This document shows, in pieces, positions 8,328 to 17,750 of a stretch of 64,000 bases of DNA. Origin of the DNA: Archangium violaceum (lineage in GTDB: Bacteria; Myxococcota; Myxococcia; Myxococcales; Myxococcaceae). Position numbers and translations under genes: made by a program. Location of the stretch: contig NZ_CP069338.1 in NCBI RefSeq assembly GCF_016859125.1, positions 10,605,501 to 10,669,500 of the forward strand, read 5' to 3'. How positions within the stretch are numbered: position 1 is the stretch's first letter; each line of letters begins with the position of its first letter. Below the pieces are notes generated by a model. The model was not told the origin of the DNA. It saw only the letters and a list, made by a program, of their open reading frames with translations, and did not search any database.

Positions 8328-10229
8328 ATGGACACGCCCACCTCCTCGCGCACCGTCACCGGCCGCATCGACGTCCACCCTCGCGGCTTCGGCTTTCTCG
8401 TCGTGCATCCGTCCGGATCCGACGAGGTGCTCTCCGCGTTCATCCCGCCCCCCGAGCTGACTCCCTACCTCGCCGACGACATCGTCTCCGCGACGGTGAC
8501 GGCCTCGGCGGACGGCCGCTGGAGCGCGAGCGGGCTGTCCCTCCTGAAGCGTCCGCGCCAGGAGGTCTACGGTGAGGTCGTGCTGCGCAAGGGCGAGGTT
8601 CACCTGCGCATCGATCGCGACGTGGCCCATGGCGAATGGCCCCTGGAGACGGCCGGCGTCGAGGTGCAACCCCATGACGCGGTGGTGGCGCGCGTCGACG
8701 ACGGCAAGGTCTGGCTCCTGCGCAAGCTCGAACCGGGCGCGGACCGCTCGCTGGAGCGCATCCTCGTGCGCCACGGGCTGCACCGGGACTTCGACCCGCG
8801 GGCCCACGCCGAGGTGCAACGCATCCTCTCCGTGCCCCACGCGCTCGGGGGACGGAGGGATCTCCGCCAGATTCCCACCGTCACCGTGGACTCGGCCTCG
8901 ACGCGCGTCATCGATGATGCCATCTCCGTGCTACCCGCGGGCATGGACGGGGCGCTGCGCCTGTTCGTCTCCATCGCCGATGCGGCCGAGTTCGTCACCG
9001 AGGGCTCGGTGCTCGATCGCGTGGCGCGCGAGCGGGCCACCAGCGTGTACCTCGCCGGAGCCATGCAGCCCATGCTCCCCGAGGAGCTCTCCACGAACTG
9101 GCTCAGCCTGGTGCCCGGCGAGGATCGGCTGTGCCTCACGGTGGAGCTGCGCATCGACCCGGAGGGGCGCGTCACCGCGATGGACGTCTACGAGAGCCTC
9201 ATCCGCTCGTGGGCGAAGCTGAGCTACACCGAGGTGGCGGACTACCTCGACAAGGGCGAGGTGTCCGAACCGATGGCGGTGGTGCGCGAGGCGATGCCCT
9301 GGTTCCACGCGGCGGCGGCACGGCTGGCGGTGGCGAGGGCCGGACGCGGCGGCATCGAGATGGCGCGCGAGGAGGCCCGCTTCACCTTCGACGAGGAGAC
9401 GGGCGAGGTCTCCGGCATCGAGGCCGTGCGACCCACGACGGCGCACACCCTGGTCGAGCGCTTCATGGTGGCCGCCAACGAGGCCATCGCGGGGTGGCTC
9501 ATCGATCGCGGCGTGCCCGCCCTCTTCCGCGTCCAGGACGAGCCGGCTCCCCAGCGCGTGGCCGACCTGGCCGCCTTCGCGCACCACTCGGGCTTCGCCG
9601 CGGGCTTCGGCCGCAGACTCACCCCGCTGGCGCTCGCCGCGTTCGACCGGCAGATCGCCGGCTGCACCGCGGAGCCCGCGCTGCGCTCGGTGCTGCGGCG
9701 CTCGCTGGGCCCCTCGCGCTACACCGTGGTGGCGGCCATGCACTTCGGCCTCGCGGCACGCGCCTACCTGCACTTCACCTCGCCCATCCGCCGGTACGCG
9801 GACCTCGCTGTCCACCGCACCCTCAAGCAGTACCTGCGAGGCCGGCGCGACTTCGTGCACGAGGACCCCGCCGTCGAGCAGCTCGCGGTGCATCTCAACG
9901 AGCGCACCCGCACCTCCAGCCGCGCCGAGAAGGATCGCCACCGTGTGCTGGAGGCGCGGGTGATGGCGGCGCACGTGGGCAGGGAGCTCTCCGGACGCAT
10001 CACCCGGGTGCGACCCTCCGGCCTCCTCGTCCAGCTCGACGGCATGCTGGTGGAGGGCAACCTCCCCGCGGACTCGCTGCCCGACGGGCCCTACAGTCCC
10101 GATCCACGGGAGACCTCGCTCGTGGGCGCCGCGCGCACCTTCACCATCGGCATGCCGCTGCGGGTGCGCGTGACCTCCGCCGACGAGCAACATGGCCGTG
10201 TCGAGCTCGCGCTCGCCACCAACTGTTGA
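8328..10229 (+). CDS. RNase II/R-family exoribonuclease with altered active site
   Basis: A 633-residue protein. It has an N-terminal OB/cold-shock-like region (GRIDVHPRGFGFLV), an RNB catalytic domain from about 180 to 510, and a C-terminal S1-like domain (SGRITRVRPSGLLVQLDG). RNB landmarks such as TSPIRRYADLAVHR are intact. The metal-binding loop reads DSASTRVIDD: D188, D196 and D197 are present, but the position matching E. coli RNase II Asp207 is V194. The family degrades RNA 3' to 5'. Reduced or altered activity is possible but not certain. It is shorter than classical RNase R. Confidence 0.88.
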   Translation: MDTPTSSRTVTGRIDVHPRGFGFLVVHPSGSDEVLSAFIPPPELTPYLADDIVSATVTASADGRWSASGLSLLKRPRQEVYGEVVLRKGEVHLRIDRDVAHGEWPLETAGVEVQPHDAVVARVDDGKVWLLRKLEPGADRSLERILVRHGLHRDFDPRAHAEVQRILSVPHALGGRRDLRQIPTVTVDSASTRVIDDAISVLPAGMDGALRLFVSIADAAEFVTEGSVLDRVARERATSVYLAGAMQPMLPEELSTNWLSLVPGEDRLCLTVELRIDPEGRVTAMDVYESLIRSWAKLSYTEVADYLDKGEVSEPMAVVREAMPWFHAAAARLAVARAGRGGIEMAREEARFTFDEETGEVSGIEAVRPTTAHTLVERFMVAANEAIAGWLIDRGVPALFRVQDEPAPQRVADLAAFAHHSGFAAGFGRRLTPLALAAFDRQIAGCTAEPALRSVLRRSLGPSRYTVVAAMHFGLAARAYLHFTSPIRRYADLAVHRTLKQYLRGRRDFVHEDPAVEQLAVHLNERTRTSSRAEKDRHRVLEARVMAAHVGRELSGRITRVRPSGLLVQLDGMLVEGNLPADSLPDGPYSPDPRETSLVGAARTFTIGMPLRVRVTSADEQHGRVELALATNC

Positions 10230-10332
10230 CCCGGAGACAACACCCCGCCCCGGCCCGTTGTTGCCCCTCGGGCCACGCCTCGCGTCCCGCTCGTCCATGT
10301 CCCTCTGTGACACGCCATGTCAGACCGTCCGG

Positions 10333-10740
10333 CATGGCGGTTGCTCATGCCGTGCCATCGGCTGTTCTTCCGGAGGGATGGGTTCTCACCTCGCATGCGA
10401 GCTCCCCGGGAGAAGAGGAGCTGCTCGCCTCCGGCGAGTTCGGAGAAGTCTCCTCCTGCGCCTCGACCTTCAACGTCCCCCACACCTACGGCTCGGCCGC
10501 CCTCCGGGGTGGCAACGCGCTCATCGCCCCCTCGTACTGGGCGGTCAACGTCAACGCGTGGGACGCCACGCATCGATCCGATCGGCCCGATCGTGGACTC
10601 GCCCATCAAGGTCGGCCCCGTTCGCGATATCGAGCAGGTGAGGCTGCTCCTCGAGCGTCGGCCCGAGCTCGTGAAGGACTTCAGCCGTGCACTGAGCAGG
10701 AGCATCACCCGGAGGCGCGCGCATCTCCCGGTGCGCGCGC
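10333..10740 (+). pseudogene. Possible decayed coding fragments in a gene-poor stretch
   Basis: The roughly 520 bases between the RNase gene and the next gene contain no intact convincing gene. Two stretches translate to protein-like sequence in different plus frames. About 10333-10560 includes SSCASTFNVPHTYGSAAL and SYWAVNVNAWDATH. About 10570-10725 includes SPIKVGPVRDIEQVRLLLE. The frame switch suggests a remnant of one unknown gene. No domain recognised, so this is a weak call. Confidence 0.3.
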
Positions 10741-10748
10741 CGGTGCGT

Positions 10749-11328
10749 TCAAGGAGGGAGGGTGATGGTGCCCACGTCCAGGTCCACCTCCTCCTGGACG
10801 GTCACGGTGCGCCGCACGGGCGCGAGCTTGGACCCGGACTCGGACAGCTCGAGCTCCATCGTTCCCGAGCGGCGGATGGGAAAGAGGAACCTGCCCTCTT
10901 CGTCCACCTGCTCCTCGCCATTCACCTCGAGGATCATGATCGGCGCGCCCTTCGCACAGGGAGAGCAACTGCGCGCGCGCTGTCTCCTCGTTGCACTCCA
11001 GGAGCGATCGACGGACGGACGAGCCATTCTCGCAAGGCAGCTCCGACAGCGACTCACCGGCCACGGGAGCCGAGGCGAGCACCTGTGCGCCCGAAACGAG
11101 CCCACGTGGACTCCGCACGGTTCCACGAATGGAGAGCCGTGTGTCGCTCGAGGCCGCGGGCGTCGCCTGGAACAAGGCCTGGAGCACAGGCAACGAGCGG
11201 GCGGAGGAAGCACGGGAGCCATCCGTGGACGCCCGCTGGGGTGCGGCCACCCGCGAATTCCCGAGAACGAGCCACACCGCGAGGCACACCCCCGCGAGTA
11301 CCGCACCGAGCACCAGCTGGCATTGCAT
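10749..11328 (-). pseudogene. Signal-anchored carboxypeptidase-regulatory-like protein, frameshifted
   Basis: The first part starts at an ATG at 11328 with AGGGGAGG upstream and gives a signal anchor (MQCQLVLGAVLAGVCLAVWL). A beta-domain start (RLSIRGTVRSPRG) like carboxypeptidase regulatory/CnaB-type domains follows. The downstream half (PIMILEVNGEEQVDEEG to VDLDVGTITLPP) is in the +1 frame. The switch lies near 10955-10965. Joined, it would be about 190 residues. Either the gene is inactive or one base is wrong in the assembly. Confidence 0.55.
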
Positions 11329-11347
11329 CGGCCCTCCCCTCACGCGC

Positions 11348-11396
11348 CCGACGAGCGGCGCGCCAGGTGGGAACCATAGCGTGCCGCTCGTCCGGG
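11348..11396 (-). terminator. Large inverted repeat after the his operon
   Basis: Arms cccgacgagcggc (11348-11360) and gccgctcgtccggg (11383-11396) pair over 13 bases with one bulged base. The hairpin lies just past the hisIE stop, so it may end the operon transcript. It lacks a clear T-run, so it would be a non-canonical terminator. Confidence 0.4.
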
Positions 11397-11418
11397 CAAT
11401 CGAGTGAAGAGAGGGAAT

Positions 11419-12048
11419 CTACTTCTTGGCGGGGCCGACGGACCTACCGGCCCGGCGCGCGAGCACCGCCTTCACGTCATCCAGCGTCACGCCCAGGGGA
11501 CGCACCGCCACGAGCAGGTGGTAGAGCACGTCCGCGGCCTCCTCGACCGCGCGCTCCTTGTCCTCGTCCGCGCAGGCCGTCACCAGCTCCGCGGCCTCCT
11601 CGCCGATCTTCTTGAGCCGCAGGTTGCGATCGTCCAGGAGCCGCCGCGTGTAGCTCGGCTTCTCCCCCGGCTCCGGCGCCTTCACCGCGCGCTGGGCGAT
11701 GGTCCGATCCAGCTCGACGAGCGCGTCCACCGGTCCGGTGTCGAAGCAGGTCTCGGCCCCGGTGTGACACGCCGGGCCCGCCTTCTCCACCCGCGCCAGC
11801 ACGGCGTCCCCATCGCAGTCCGCCGTCAGGGACACCACGCGCTGCACGTTCCCGCTCGTTCCGCCCTTGTGCCACAGCCCGCGCGAGCGCGAGCGGTAAT
11901 ACATCTCGCCCGTCTCCAGCGTCTTCTCCAACGCCTCGCGGTCCGCGTGCGCCACCATCAGCAGGTCGCCCGAGTGTGCGTCCTGCGTCACCACCGTCAC
12001 CAGCCCGTTGCCCTTGGTGAAATCCAGCTTCGACAGATCCAGCATCAT
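11419..12048 (-). CDS. hisIE: Phosphoribosyl-AMP cyclohydrolase / phosphoribosyl-ATP pyrophosphatase
   Basis: A 209-residue bifunctional enzyme for steps 2 and 3 of histidine synthesis. The N-terminal HisI domain has [16 protein letters not shown] and the metal-binding cysteines of DCDGD and GPACHTG. The C-terminal HisE domain has [11 protein letters not shown] and [12 protein letters not shown]. The start ATG overlaps the hisN stop; a second ATG at 12045 is equally possible (GAGGGG stands just before). It is last in the nine-gene operon. Confidence 0.95.
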   Translation of the reverse strand: MMLDLSKLDFTKGNGLVTVVTQDAHSGDLLMVAHADREALEKTLETGEMYYRSRSRGLWHKGGTSGNVQRVVSLTADCDGDAVLARVEKAGPACHTGAETCFDTGPVDALVELDRTIAQRAVKAPEPGEKPSYTRRLLDDRNLRLKKIGEEAAELVTACADEDKERAVEEAADVLYHLLVAVRPLGVTLDDVKAVLARRAGRSVGPAKK

Positions 12049-12821
12049 CCCCTCGTCGTCGCGCCCAGCAGCTCGCGCACCTGGCCCGCGAGCGCCGCGT
12101 TCGTCGCGATCGCGTTGCCGCCGAACGAGGTCCTCGTCCCCGTCCAGTCCGTGAATACTCCGCCCGCTTCCTCGATGATGGGCTGCAACGCCGCCGCGTC
12201 CCACGGAGACAGGATCTCGTCGATCATCGCCTCCGCCCGCCCCGTGGCCACCAGCAGGTAGCCGTAGCAGTCACCCCACGTCCGGGCGATGGAGGCCTTC
12301 GCCGTCAGCGCCCGCCACTTCACCCCGCGCTCCGGGTGCACCTGGAAGCGCTCGTCGGTGGACAGCACCAGCGCCCGGGACAGATCCGCCTCGGCGGACA
12401 CCCGCGTCCGCTTCCCGTTCCACCAGCACCCCTGCCCCGGCGCCGCCACCAGCATGTCGGCCACTGGCGGGAAGTACGCCGCGCCCGCGAGGATCCGCTC
12501 GCCCTCGGCCACGGCCACCAGCGTGCCCCACAGCGGCACGCCGCGGATGAACGTCTTCGTGCCGTCGATGGGATCCAGAATCCACCGGCGCTTCGCTCCG
12601 GGCCGCGTCTCACCGAACTCCTCCCCGAGGATGCCGTCCTCGGGGAAGTGGGACTCGATCCACTCGCGGGCCGTCTTCTCGGCGGTCCGGTCCGCCACCG
12701 TCACCGGCGTGCCGTCCCCCTTGGTGTCCACCGTGACGCCCTGGCGGAAGAACCCGAGCGCCACGTCTCCCGACCTGCGAGCCACTTCCTCCGCCGCCTG
12801 CATCAACGCCTGCGCATCCAT
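12045..12821 (-). CDS. hisN: Histidinol-phosphatase, inositol-monophosphatase family
   Basis: A 258-residue Mg-dependent phosphatase. The family motifs are GEEFGE, the metal site [12 protein letters not shown] and the C-terminal [17 protein letters not shown]. HisN-type members remove phosphate from histidinol phosphate, and the position inside a complete his operon supports this over general inositol phosphatase activity. The hisF stop and this ATG are directly adjacent. HisB here is monofunctional, so a separate phosphatase is needed. Confidence 0.93.
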   Translation of the reverse strand: MDAQALMQAAEEVARRSGDVALGFFRQGVTVDTKGDGTPVTVADRTAEKTAREWIESHFPEDGILGEEFGETRPGAKRRWILDPIDGTKTFIRGVPLWGTLVAVAEGERILAGAAYFPPVADMLVAAPGQGCWWNGKRTRVSAEADLSRALVLSTDERFQVHPERGVKWRALTAKASIARTWGDCYGYLLVATGRAEAMIDEILSPWDAAALQPIIEEAGGVFTDWTGTRTSFGGNAIATNAALAGQVRELLGATTRG

Positions 12822-13580
12822 TCAGAGGCTCCTGATCCCGAGGCCGCTCTTCTCGAGCAGCGACTTGATCGCCCCGACAGTGGTGACGCCGTCGTGGAGG
12901 ATGCCCGCGACCAGCGCCGCCTCCGCCTTGCCCTCCTGCAACGCGGCCCGTACGTGCTCCGCGTTGCCCGCACCACCCGAGGCGATGACCGGAACGTCCA
13001 CCTGCTCGGCGATCGTCCGCGTCAGCTCCAGGTCATACCCCGAACGGGCCCCATCCCGGTCAATGCTCGTGAGCAGGATTTCACCTGCCCCACGTTTCAC
13101 GCACTCGCGAGCCCAGGCCACCGCGTCCAGGTCCGTGGCACGTTTGCCACCGTGGGTGTACACGCGCCACCGGTCGCCGTCCCGCTTGGCGTCGATGCTC
13201 GCCACCACGCACTGGGCTCCGAAGCGCTCGGCGCACTCGGTGAGCACCTCGGGCCGGGCCACCGCCGCCGAGTTGATGCTCACCTTGTCCGCGCCCGCGC
13301 GCAGCGCCCGGCCCACGTCGTCCACCGTGCGCACGCCGCCGCCCACCGTGAGCGGGATGAACAGCCGCTCCGCCGTGCGCTGCACCAGGTCCCACAGGGT
13401 GCCGCGCTCCTCGTTGCTCGCGGAGATGTCGAGGAAGGTCACCTCGTCGGCGCCCGCCTGCTCGTAGCGCATGGCCAGCTCGACGGGATCGCCCACGTCG
13501 CGCAGGCCCTCGAACTGGACGCCCTTCACCACGCGTCCACCCTTCACGTCCAGACAGACAATCAGTCGCCGCGTGAGCAT
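12822..13580 (-). CDS. hisF: Imidazole glycerol phosphate synthase, cyclase subunit
   Basis: A 252-residue (beta/alpha)8 barrel. It begins MLTRRLIVCLDVKGGRVVKG with the catalytic Asp in CLDVK. The second catalytic Asp is in VASIDAKRDG. Phosphate-binding loops TVGGGVR and IASGGAG are present. It pairs with HisH, encoded three genes upstream. One base separates it from the hisB stop. Confidence 0.97.
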   Translation of the reverse strand: MLTRRLIVCLDVKGGRVVKGVQFEGLRDVGDPVELAMRYEQAGADEVTFLDISASNEERGTLWDLVQRTAERLFIPLTVGGGVRTVDDVGRALRAGADKVSINSAAVARPEVLTECAERFGAQCVVASIDAKRDGDRWRVYTHGGKRATDLDAVAWARECVKRGAGEILLTSIDRDGARSGYDLELTRTIAEQVDVPVIASGGAGNAEHVRAALQEGKAEAALVAGILHDGVTTVGAIKSLLEKSGLGIRSL

Positions 13581-13581
13581 C

Positions 13582-14118
13582 TCACTTCACCTCCAGGGCG
13601 ACCGTGCCCTTCGTGCTGAACACCACTCCCGAATCCACCATGGCGTCACGCAGCGCCATCCCGAGCGCCTTGAATGCCGCCTCCGTCACGTGGTGACTGT
13701 CCTTGCCGCGCAGGATGCGCAGGTGCAGCGTCACCTTGGCGTGCTCGCAGAACGAGCGCATCACGTGCTCGTACAGTTTGTTGCGCAGGGGGCCCCGGTA
13801 ATAGAAGCGCCCGCCCACGTCGATGCAGGCCTGCACCAGCGCGTCGTCCATGGGGATGGTGCGCTCGCCGTAGCGGGCCGCCGTGGCCGGAATCACCTTC
13901 TGCACCGCCGTGCCCAGGGTGATGGCCACGTCCTCCATGAGGTGGTGCCGCAGGTCGCCGCGAGCATGCAGCGTCAGGTCCAGGCCCGCGTAGCGCGCGA
14001 AGGTGGACAGCATGTGATCGAAGAAGGGCAGGCCCGTATCCACCCTGGCGGTGCCCTTGCCCAGGGCCACGTCCACCGTGATCTTGGTTTCCTTCGTCTC
14101 CCGAACGATGGTCGTCAT
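13582..14118 (-). CDS. hisB: Imidazoleglycerol-phosphate dehydratase
   Basis: A 178-residue monofunctional dehydratase lacking the phosphatase domain of the E. coli enzyme. The two manganese-binding motifs HHLMEDVAITLG and DSHHVTEAAFKALG are intact. The ATG overlaps the hisA stop in an ATGA, so translation is coupled to hisA. Confidence 0.97.
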   Translation of the reverse strand: MTTIVRETKETKITVDVALGKGTARVDTGLPFFDHMLSTFARYAGLDLTLHARGDLRHHLMEDVAITLGTAVQKVIPATAARYGERTIPMDDALVQACIDVGGRFYYRGPLRNKLYEHVMRSFCEHAKVTLHLRILRGKDSHHVTEAAFKALGMALRDAMVDSGVVFSTKGTVALEVK

Positions 14119-14828
14119 GCGAACTCCCGTGCCACTTCGGCCGCGTCCAGCTTGCCCGTGTACAGCGCCATGCCGATGACGGCCCCGAAGGTCCCCACCC
14201 GCGCGAGCTCCCTCAGGTCCTCCAGCGTCGTCACGCCGCCCGAGGCGAACAGCGGGTGCTGGCTCGACCGGGCCACCTCCTCCATCAACGGCATGTCCAC
14301 GCCCTCCATCTGCCCTTCCTTGTGCACCGCCGTCACCAGCAGGCCGCCCAGGGGCAGGGGCTCCAGCGACTCCAGCACGCCGGCGATGTCCCGGGCGCTG
14401 CCCGCCGTCCAGCCGCGCGTCACCACCTCGCGGCCCTTCACGTCCGCGGCCACCACCACGCGGCCCGGGAAGCGCTCGGCCACCTCGCGCAGCCACTCCG
14501 GGTCCTCGATGGCCCGCGTGCCCACCACCACGTAGGAGGCACCCAGCGCGAGCACCGCCTCCACCTTGGCCGTGTTCCTCACGCCGCCGCCCACCGAGAA
14601 GGTGAGACCGGGCTCGTGGTTCAGCAGTCTCCCGATGGGACCCTCGTTGGAGCCCTTGCCCAACGCCGCGTCCAGGTCCACCACGTGGAAGGTCTTGAAG
14701 CCGAACGAGCGCCAACGCTTCAGGGCATCCAGGGGATCATTCACCCGAACCCGCTCGTCGGCGTAGGAGCCCCCCACGAGTTGCACGCACGCGCCCTCGC
14801 GCAGGTCGATGGCGGGGATGGCGATCAC
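14115..14828 (-). CDS. hisA: ProFAR isomerase
   Basis: A 237-residue barrel enzyme that isomerises ProFAR to PRFAR. Catalytic Asp residues are in IPAIDLREG and VVAADVKG, with phosphate loops SVGGGVRN and FASGGVTT. The start is a GTG overlapping the hisH stop, with GGAGG six bases upstream. The frame is open upstream, but that part is antisense-like to HisH and has no family match. Confidence 0.96.
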   Translation of the reverse strand: MIAIPAIDLREGACVQLVGGSYADERVRVNDPLDALKRWRSFGFKTFHVVDLDAALGKGSNEGPIGRLLNHEPGLTFSVGGGVRNTAKVEAVLALGASYVVVGTRAIEDPEWLREVAERFPGRVVVAADVKGREVVTRGWTAGSARDIAGVLESLEPLPLGGLLVTAVHKEGQMEGVDMPLMEEVARSSQHPLFASGGVTTLEDLRELARVGTFGAVIGMALYTGKLDAAEVAREFA

Positions 14829-15418
14829 GAGCGCACCTCCTCGAGAAAGGCCCGCACGAAGCGCACGCCCGCCGCCGAGCTCTTCTCCGGGTGGAACTGC
14901 ACGCCGAGCACCTTCCCGCGCCGCACCGCCGCGGGGAAACGGTCCTCCTCGTGCGTCGTCCAGCCCACCACCACACCGGGCTCCTCGGCGCGGCAGACGA
15001 AGCTGTGCGCGTAGTAGACGGTGCCCAGCTTCGCGCTCTTCAGCGCGGTGTCCTCCTCCACCGTGTTCCACCCGATGTGGGGCACGCGCCGGGAGCTCAG
15101 CTTCGTCACCCGGCCGCGGAAGAGCCCCAGGCCCTGGCCGCCGCCCTCGTCGCTCGTGTCGAACATGAGCTGCATGCCCAGGCAGATGCCGAGGCACGGC
15201 AGGCCGGCCTCCACCGCGCGCCGCATCTGCTCGCGCCCTGGCGCCAGCCGCGCCGCCGCCGCGCCGAAGGCACCCACCCCGGGAAGCACCAGCACGTCCG
15301 TGTCGAGCGCCCGTAGTGGGTCCTCCTGCACGCGCACCTCCACGCCCGGCGCCATGGCGAGCGCCTTGGCCAACGAGTGCAGATTGCCCGCCCCATAGTC
15401 GAAAAGCGTCACTCTCAC
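14825..15418 (-). CDS. hisH: Imidazole glycerol phosphate synthase, glutaminase subunit
   Basis: A 197-residue class I glutamine amidotransferase giving ammonia to HisF. The nucleophile is in PCLGICLGMQ, and the His-Glu pair is in GVQFHPEKS. The GTG start overlaps the hisC stop (GTGA), and the N terminus RVTLFDYGAGNLHS is typical of the family. Confidence 0.96.
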   Translation of the reverse strand: MRVTLFDYGAGNLHSLAKALAMAPGVEVRVQEDPLRALDTDVLVLPGVGAFGAAAARLAPGREQMRRAVEAGLPCLGICLGMQLMFDTSDEGGGQGLGLFRGRVTKLSSRRVPHIGWNTVEEDTALKSAKLGTVYYAHSFVCRAEEPGVVVGWTTHEEDRFPAAVRRGKVLGVQFHPEKSSAAGVRFVRAFLEEVRS

Positions 15419-16452
15419 CGCAGAGCCTCCCGCAGCGCGCCGAGCGCCGCTTCCATCATGGTCCAGGGGCCGCACCCGATCCGGAGCGCGTCCCCGATGC
15501 CCTTCAGTCCCTGGAACGCCCGCACATTCACGTCCCGCTGCCGCATCCGCTCCGCCACCGCGGGAGCACCGGGCAACGGCACCATCACGAAGTTGGCCTC
15601 GGTGGGCAGCGTCCTCAGTCCCAGCTGCTCCAGCTCCGACACCAGCCGGGCCCGGATGGCCAGCGACTCCTCCGCCCGGGCCTTCATCCACGGCAGGTCC
15701 TCGGTCAGCGCCGCGGTGGCCATGCGCTCGGACAGCCCCGTCACCTTGTAGGGCCCGCGAGCCTTCTCCACCTCGGCGACCAGCGTGGGGTTGCCCACCG
15801 CGTAACCCACCCGCAGGCCCGCCAGCCCGAAGGCCTTGGACAGCGTGCGCGTCACGAGCACGTTGGGCCTGGCCGCGAGGTCCAGGTGGCTCTCCCGGGC
15901 GAACTCGGCATAGGCCTCGTCGAGCAGGACGATGCCGGGCGCGTTGTCCACCAGCCGCTCCAGCGCGGCGCGCGAGGCCACCGTGCCCGTGGGGTTGTTG
16001 GGTGAGCACACGTAGATGAGCTTCGCGCCCGTGGCGAGCAGCCCGTCCACGTCGATGTCGAAGTCCGGCCGCAGCGGCACCGGCGCGTAGCGCAGGCCGT
16101 TCACCTTGGCGAAATAGGACATCATCACGAAGGTGGGATCCGGGAAGGCGATGACCTCACCCGGCTCCAGGAAGGCGCGCAGGGTGCTGTCGATGACGTC
16201 ATCCGAGCCGCACCCGGTGGTCACCCGGGAGGGAGCCACGCCCGTGTAGCGGGCCACGGCCTGCTTCAGGTCCGGCGCGTAGCCCACGGGGTAGCGGCTC
16301 ACCTGGGTGGCCACCGTCTCGCGCAGGACGCGCTCGGCGGCGGGGGGCATGCCGAAGAGGTTGGTGTTGTCGCTCAGGTCCACACCGCACTTCACCTTCG
16401 AGGGCGAGTACAGCGGGATGTCCCGGTACGAAGCGCGAGAGGGCAGGCTCAT
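15415..16452 (-). CDS. hisC: Histidinol-phosphate aminotransferase
   Basis: A 345-residue fold-type I PLP enzyme. The PLP lysine is in TRTLSKAFGLAGLRVG, with CSPNNPTGT and LDEAYAEF also present. It catalyses transamination of imidazole acetol phosphate. The ATG overlaps the hisD stop by four bases. Confidence 0.96.
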   Translation of the reverse strand: MSLPSRASYRDIPLYSPSKVKCGVDLSDNTNLFGMPPAAERVLRETVATQVSRYPVGYAPDLKQAVARYTGVAPSRVTTGCGSDDVIDSTLRAFLEPGEVIAFPDPTFVMMSYFAKVNGLRYAPVPLRPDFDIDVDGLLATGAKLIYVCSPNNPTGTVASRAALERLVDNAPGIVLLDEAYAEFARESHLDLAARPNVLVTRTLSKAFGLAGLRVGYAVGNPTLVAEVEKARGPYKVTGLSERMATAALTEDLPWMKARAEESLAIRARLVSELEQLGLRTLPTEANFVMVPLPGAPAVAERMRQRDVNVRAFQGLKGIGDALRIGCGPWTMMEAALGALREALR

Positions 16453-17750
16453 GACTTCCTCCAGCCGCGAGCGGCATCGGCATGGGCGAAGAGGCCCTCG
16501 CTGTCGGCGAGCAACCCCACGTCATCGGCGAGCCGCGCCGCCGCGTCGCGCGTCACGCGCTGGTACGTGGTCCACCGGTAGAAGTCGAGCACGCTCAACC
16601 CCGAGTACGCACGGGCCAGGCCCGCGGTGGGCAGCACGTGGTTGGCGCCCGTCATGTAGTCGCCGTAGGCCACCGAGGCGTACTGGCCCACGAACACGGT
16701 GCCCGCGTTGCGTGCCTTCGGCAGATCCTCCATGGGCGACGTGGTGGCGATGAGCAGGTGCTCGGGAGCGAACTCCGCCACGAAGGGCCAGGCCTCCTCC
16801 AGCGAGTCCACGCTCAGCACCGCCCCGCGCTCGCGAAGGGCCCGCGTGACGATCTCCTGACGCTTCGCCCGGACCGCCGCCCGCTCCACCGCCGAGGCGA
16901 CCGCCTGCGCCAGGACTTCGCCCACCGCCACGGTCACGCAGCACGCATCCGGGTCGTGCTCGGCCTGGGCCAGCATCTCCCGAGCCACCGCCTCGGGATC
17001 CGCCGAGCTGTCGGCCACCACGAGAATCTCACTGGGCCCGGCCGGTGCGTCGATGGCCACCGCGTCCACCACCTGGAGCTTGGCCGCGGCCACGTAGGCG
17101 TTGCCCGGGCCGACGATGCGATCCACGCGCGGCACGCTCTCGGTGCCATAGGCCATGGCCGCCACCGCCCCCGCTCCGCCGAGGGCGAAGACGCGATCCG
17201 CGCCCGCCAACGCCGCCGCCGCGAGCACGCCCGCCGAGGGCTTCCCATCCGGACCCGGCGGCGAACAGACGATGACCTCGCCCACCCCGGCTACCTTCGC
17301 GGGCACCACGCCCATGAGCACGCTGCTCGGGTACACGGCGCGGCCACCCGGCGCGTACACCCCCACGCGCCCGAGCGGATCCGGCCGACGGCCCACGAGG
17401 ATGCCCGGCTCCGTCTCCACCTCGGTGGCCTGGGGCTTCTGCGCCGCGTGTGCCTTGGCGATGTTGCGCGCCGCTCGGGCCAGCGCCTCCTTCAGCTTCG
17501 GCTCCAGCGAGGCCAGCGCCTCCTCGCACACCGAGCGCGGCACCTCCAGCGACCGCAACTCCGCCCGGTCGAATTCGCGCGCCATCTCGCGCAGCGCCTG
17601 GTCTCCCTGGTGACGCACGCGGGCGATGAGGTCCGCGGTGCGCTGCGCGACGCGGGTGTCCGACGTCCCGGTGCGATCCAACAGGCGGCGGCGGGCCTCG
17701 GGGGACAGCGCATTCAGGCGTCCCCGGTACTTGAGCGGGGGCGTGTTCAC
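16449..17750 (-). CDS. hisD: Histidinol dehydrogenase
   Basis: A 433-residue zinc enzyme making the last two oxidations to histidine. Typical segments are RVGVYAPGGRAVYPSSVLM, DAPAGPSEILVVAD, LAQAEHDPDACC and the C-terminal TGANHVLPTAGLARAYSGLSV region. Its ATG overlaps the hisG stop by four bases. Confidence 0.97.
   Translation of the reverse strand: MNTPPLKYRGRLNALSPEARRRLLDRTGTSDTRVAQRTADLIARVRHQGDQALREMAREFDRAELRSLEVPRSVCEEALASLEPKLKEALARAARNIAKAHAAQKPQATEVETEPGILVGRRPDPLGRVGVYAPGGRAVYPSSVLMGVVPAKVAGVGEVIVCSPPGPDGKPSAGVLAAAALAGADRVFALGGAGAVAAMAYGTESVPRVDRIVGPGNAYVAAAKLQVVDAVAIDAPAGPSEILVVADSSADPEAVAREMLAQAEHDPDACCVTVAVGEVLAQAVASAVERAAVRAKRQEIVTRALRERGAVLSVDSLEEAWPFVAEFAPEHLLIATTSPMEDLPKARNAGTVFVGQYASVAYGDYMTGANHVLPTAGLARAYSGLSVLDFYRWTTYQRVTRDAAARLADDVGLLADSEGLFAHADAARGWRKS

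Noticed and set aside
6224-8443. Very long minus-strand open frame in phase with lpdA
   Set aside because: The frame is open because of high GC; it is antisense to two real plus-strand genes, has no domain, and lpdA has its own GGAGG-TTG start at 6223.
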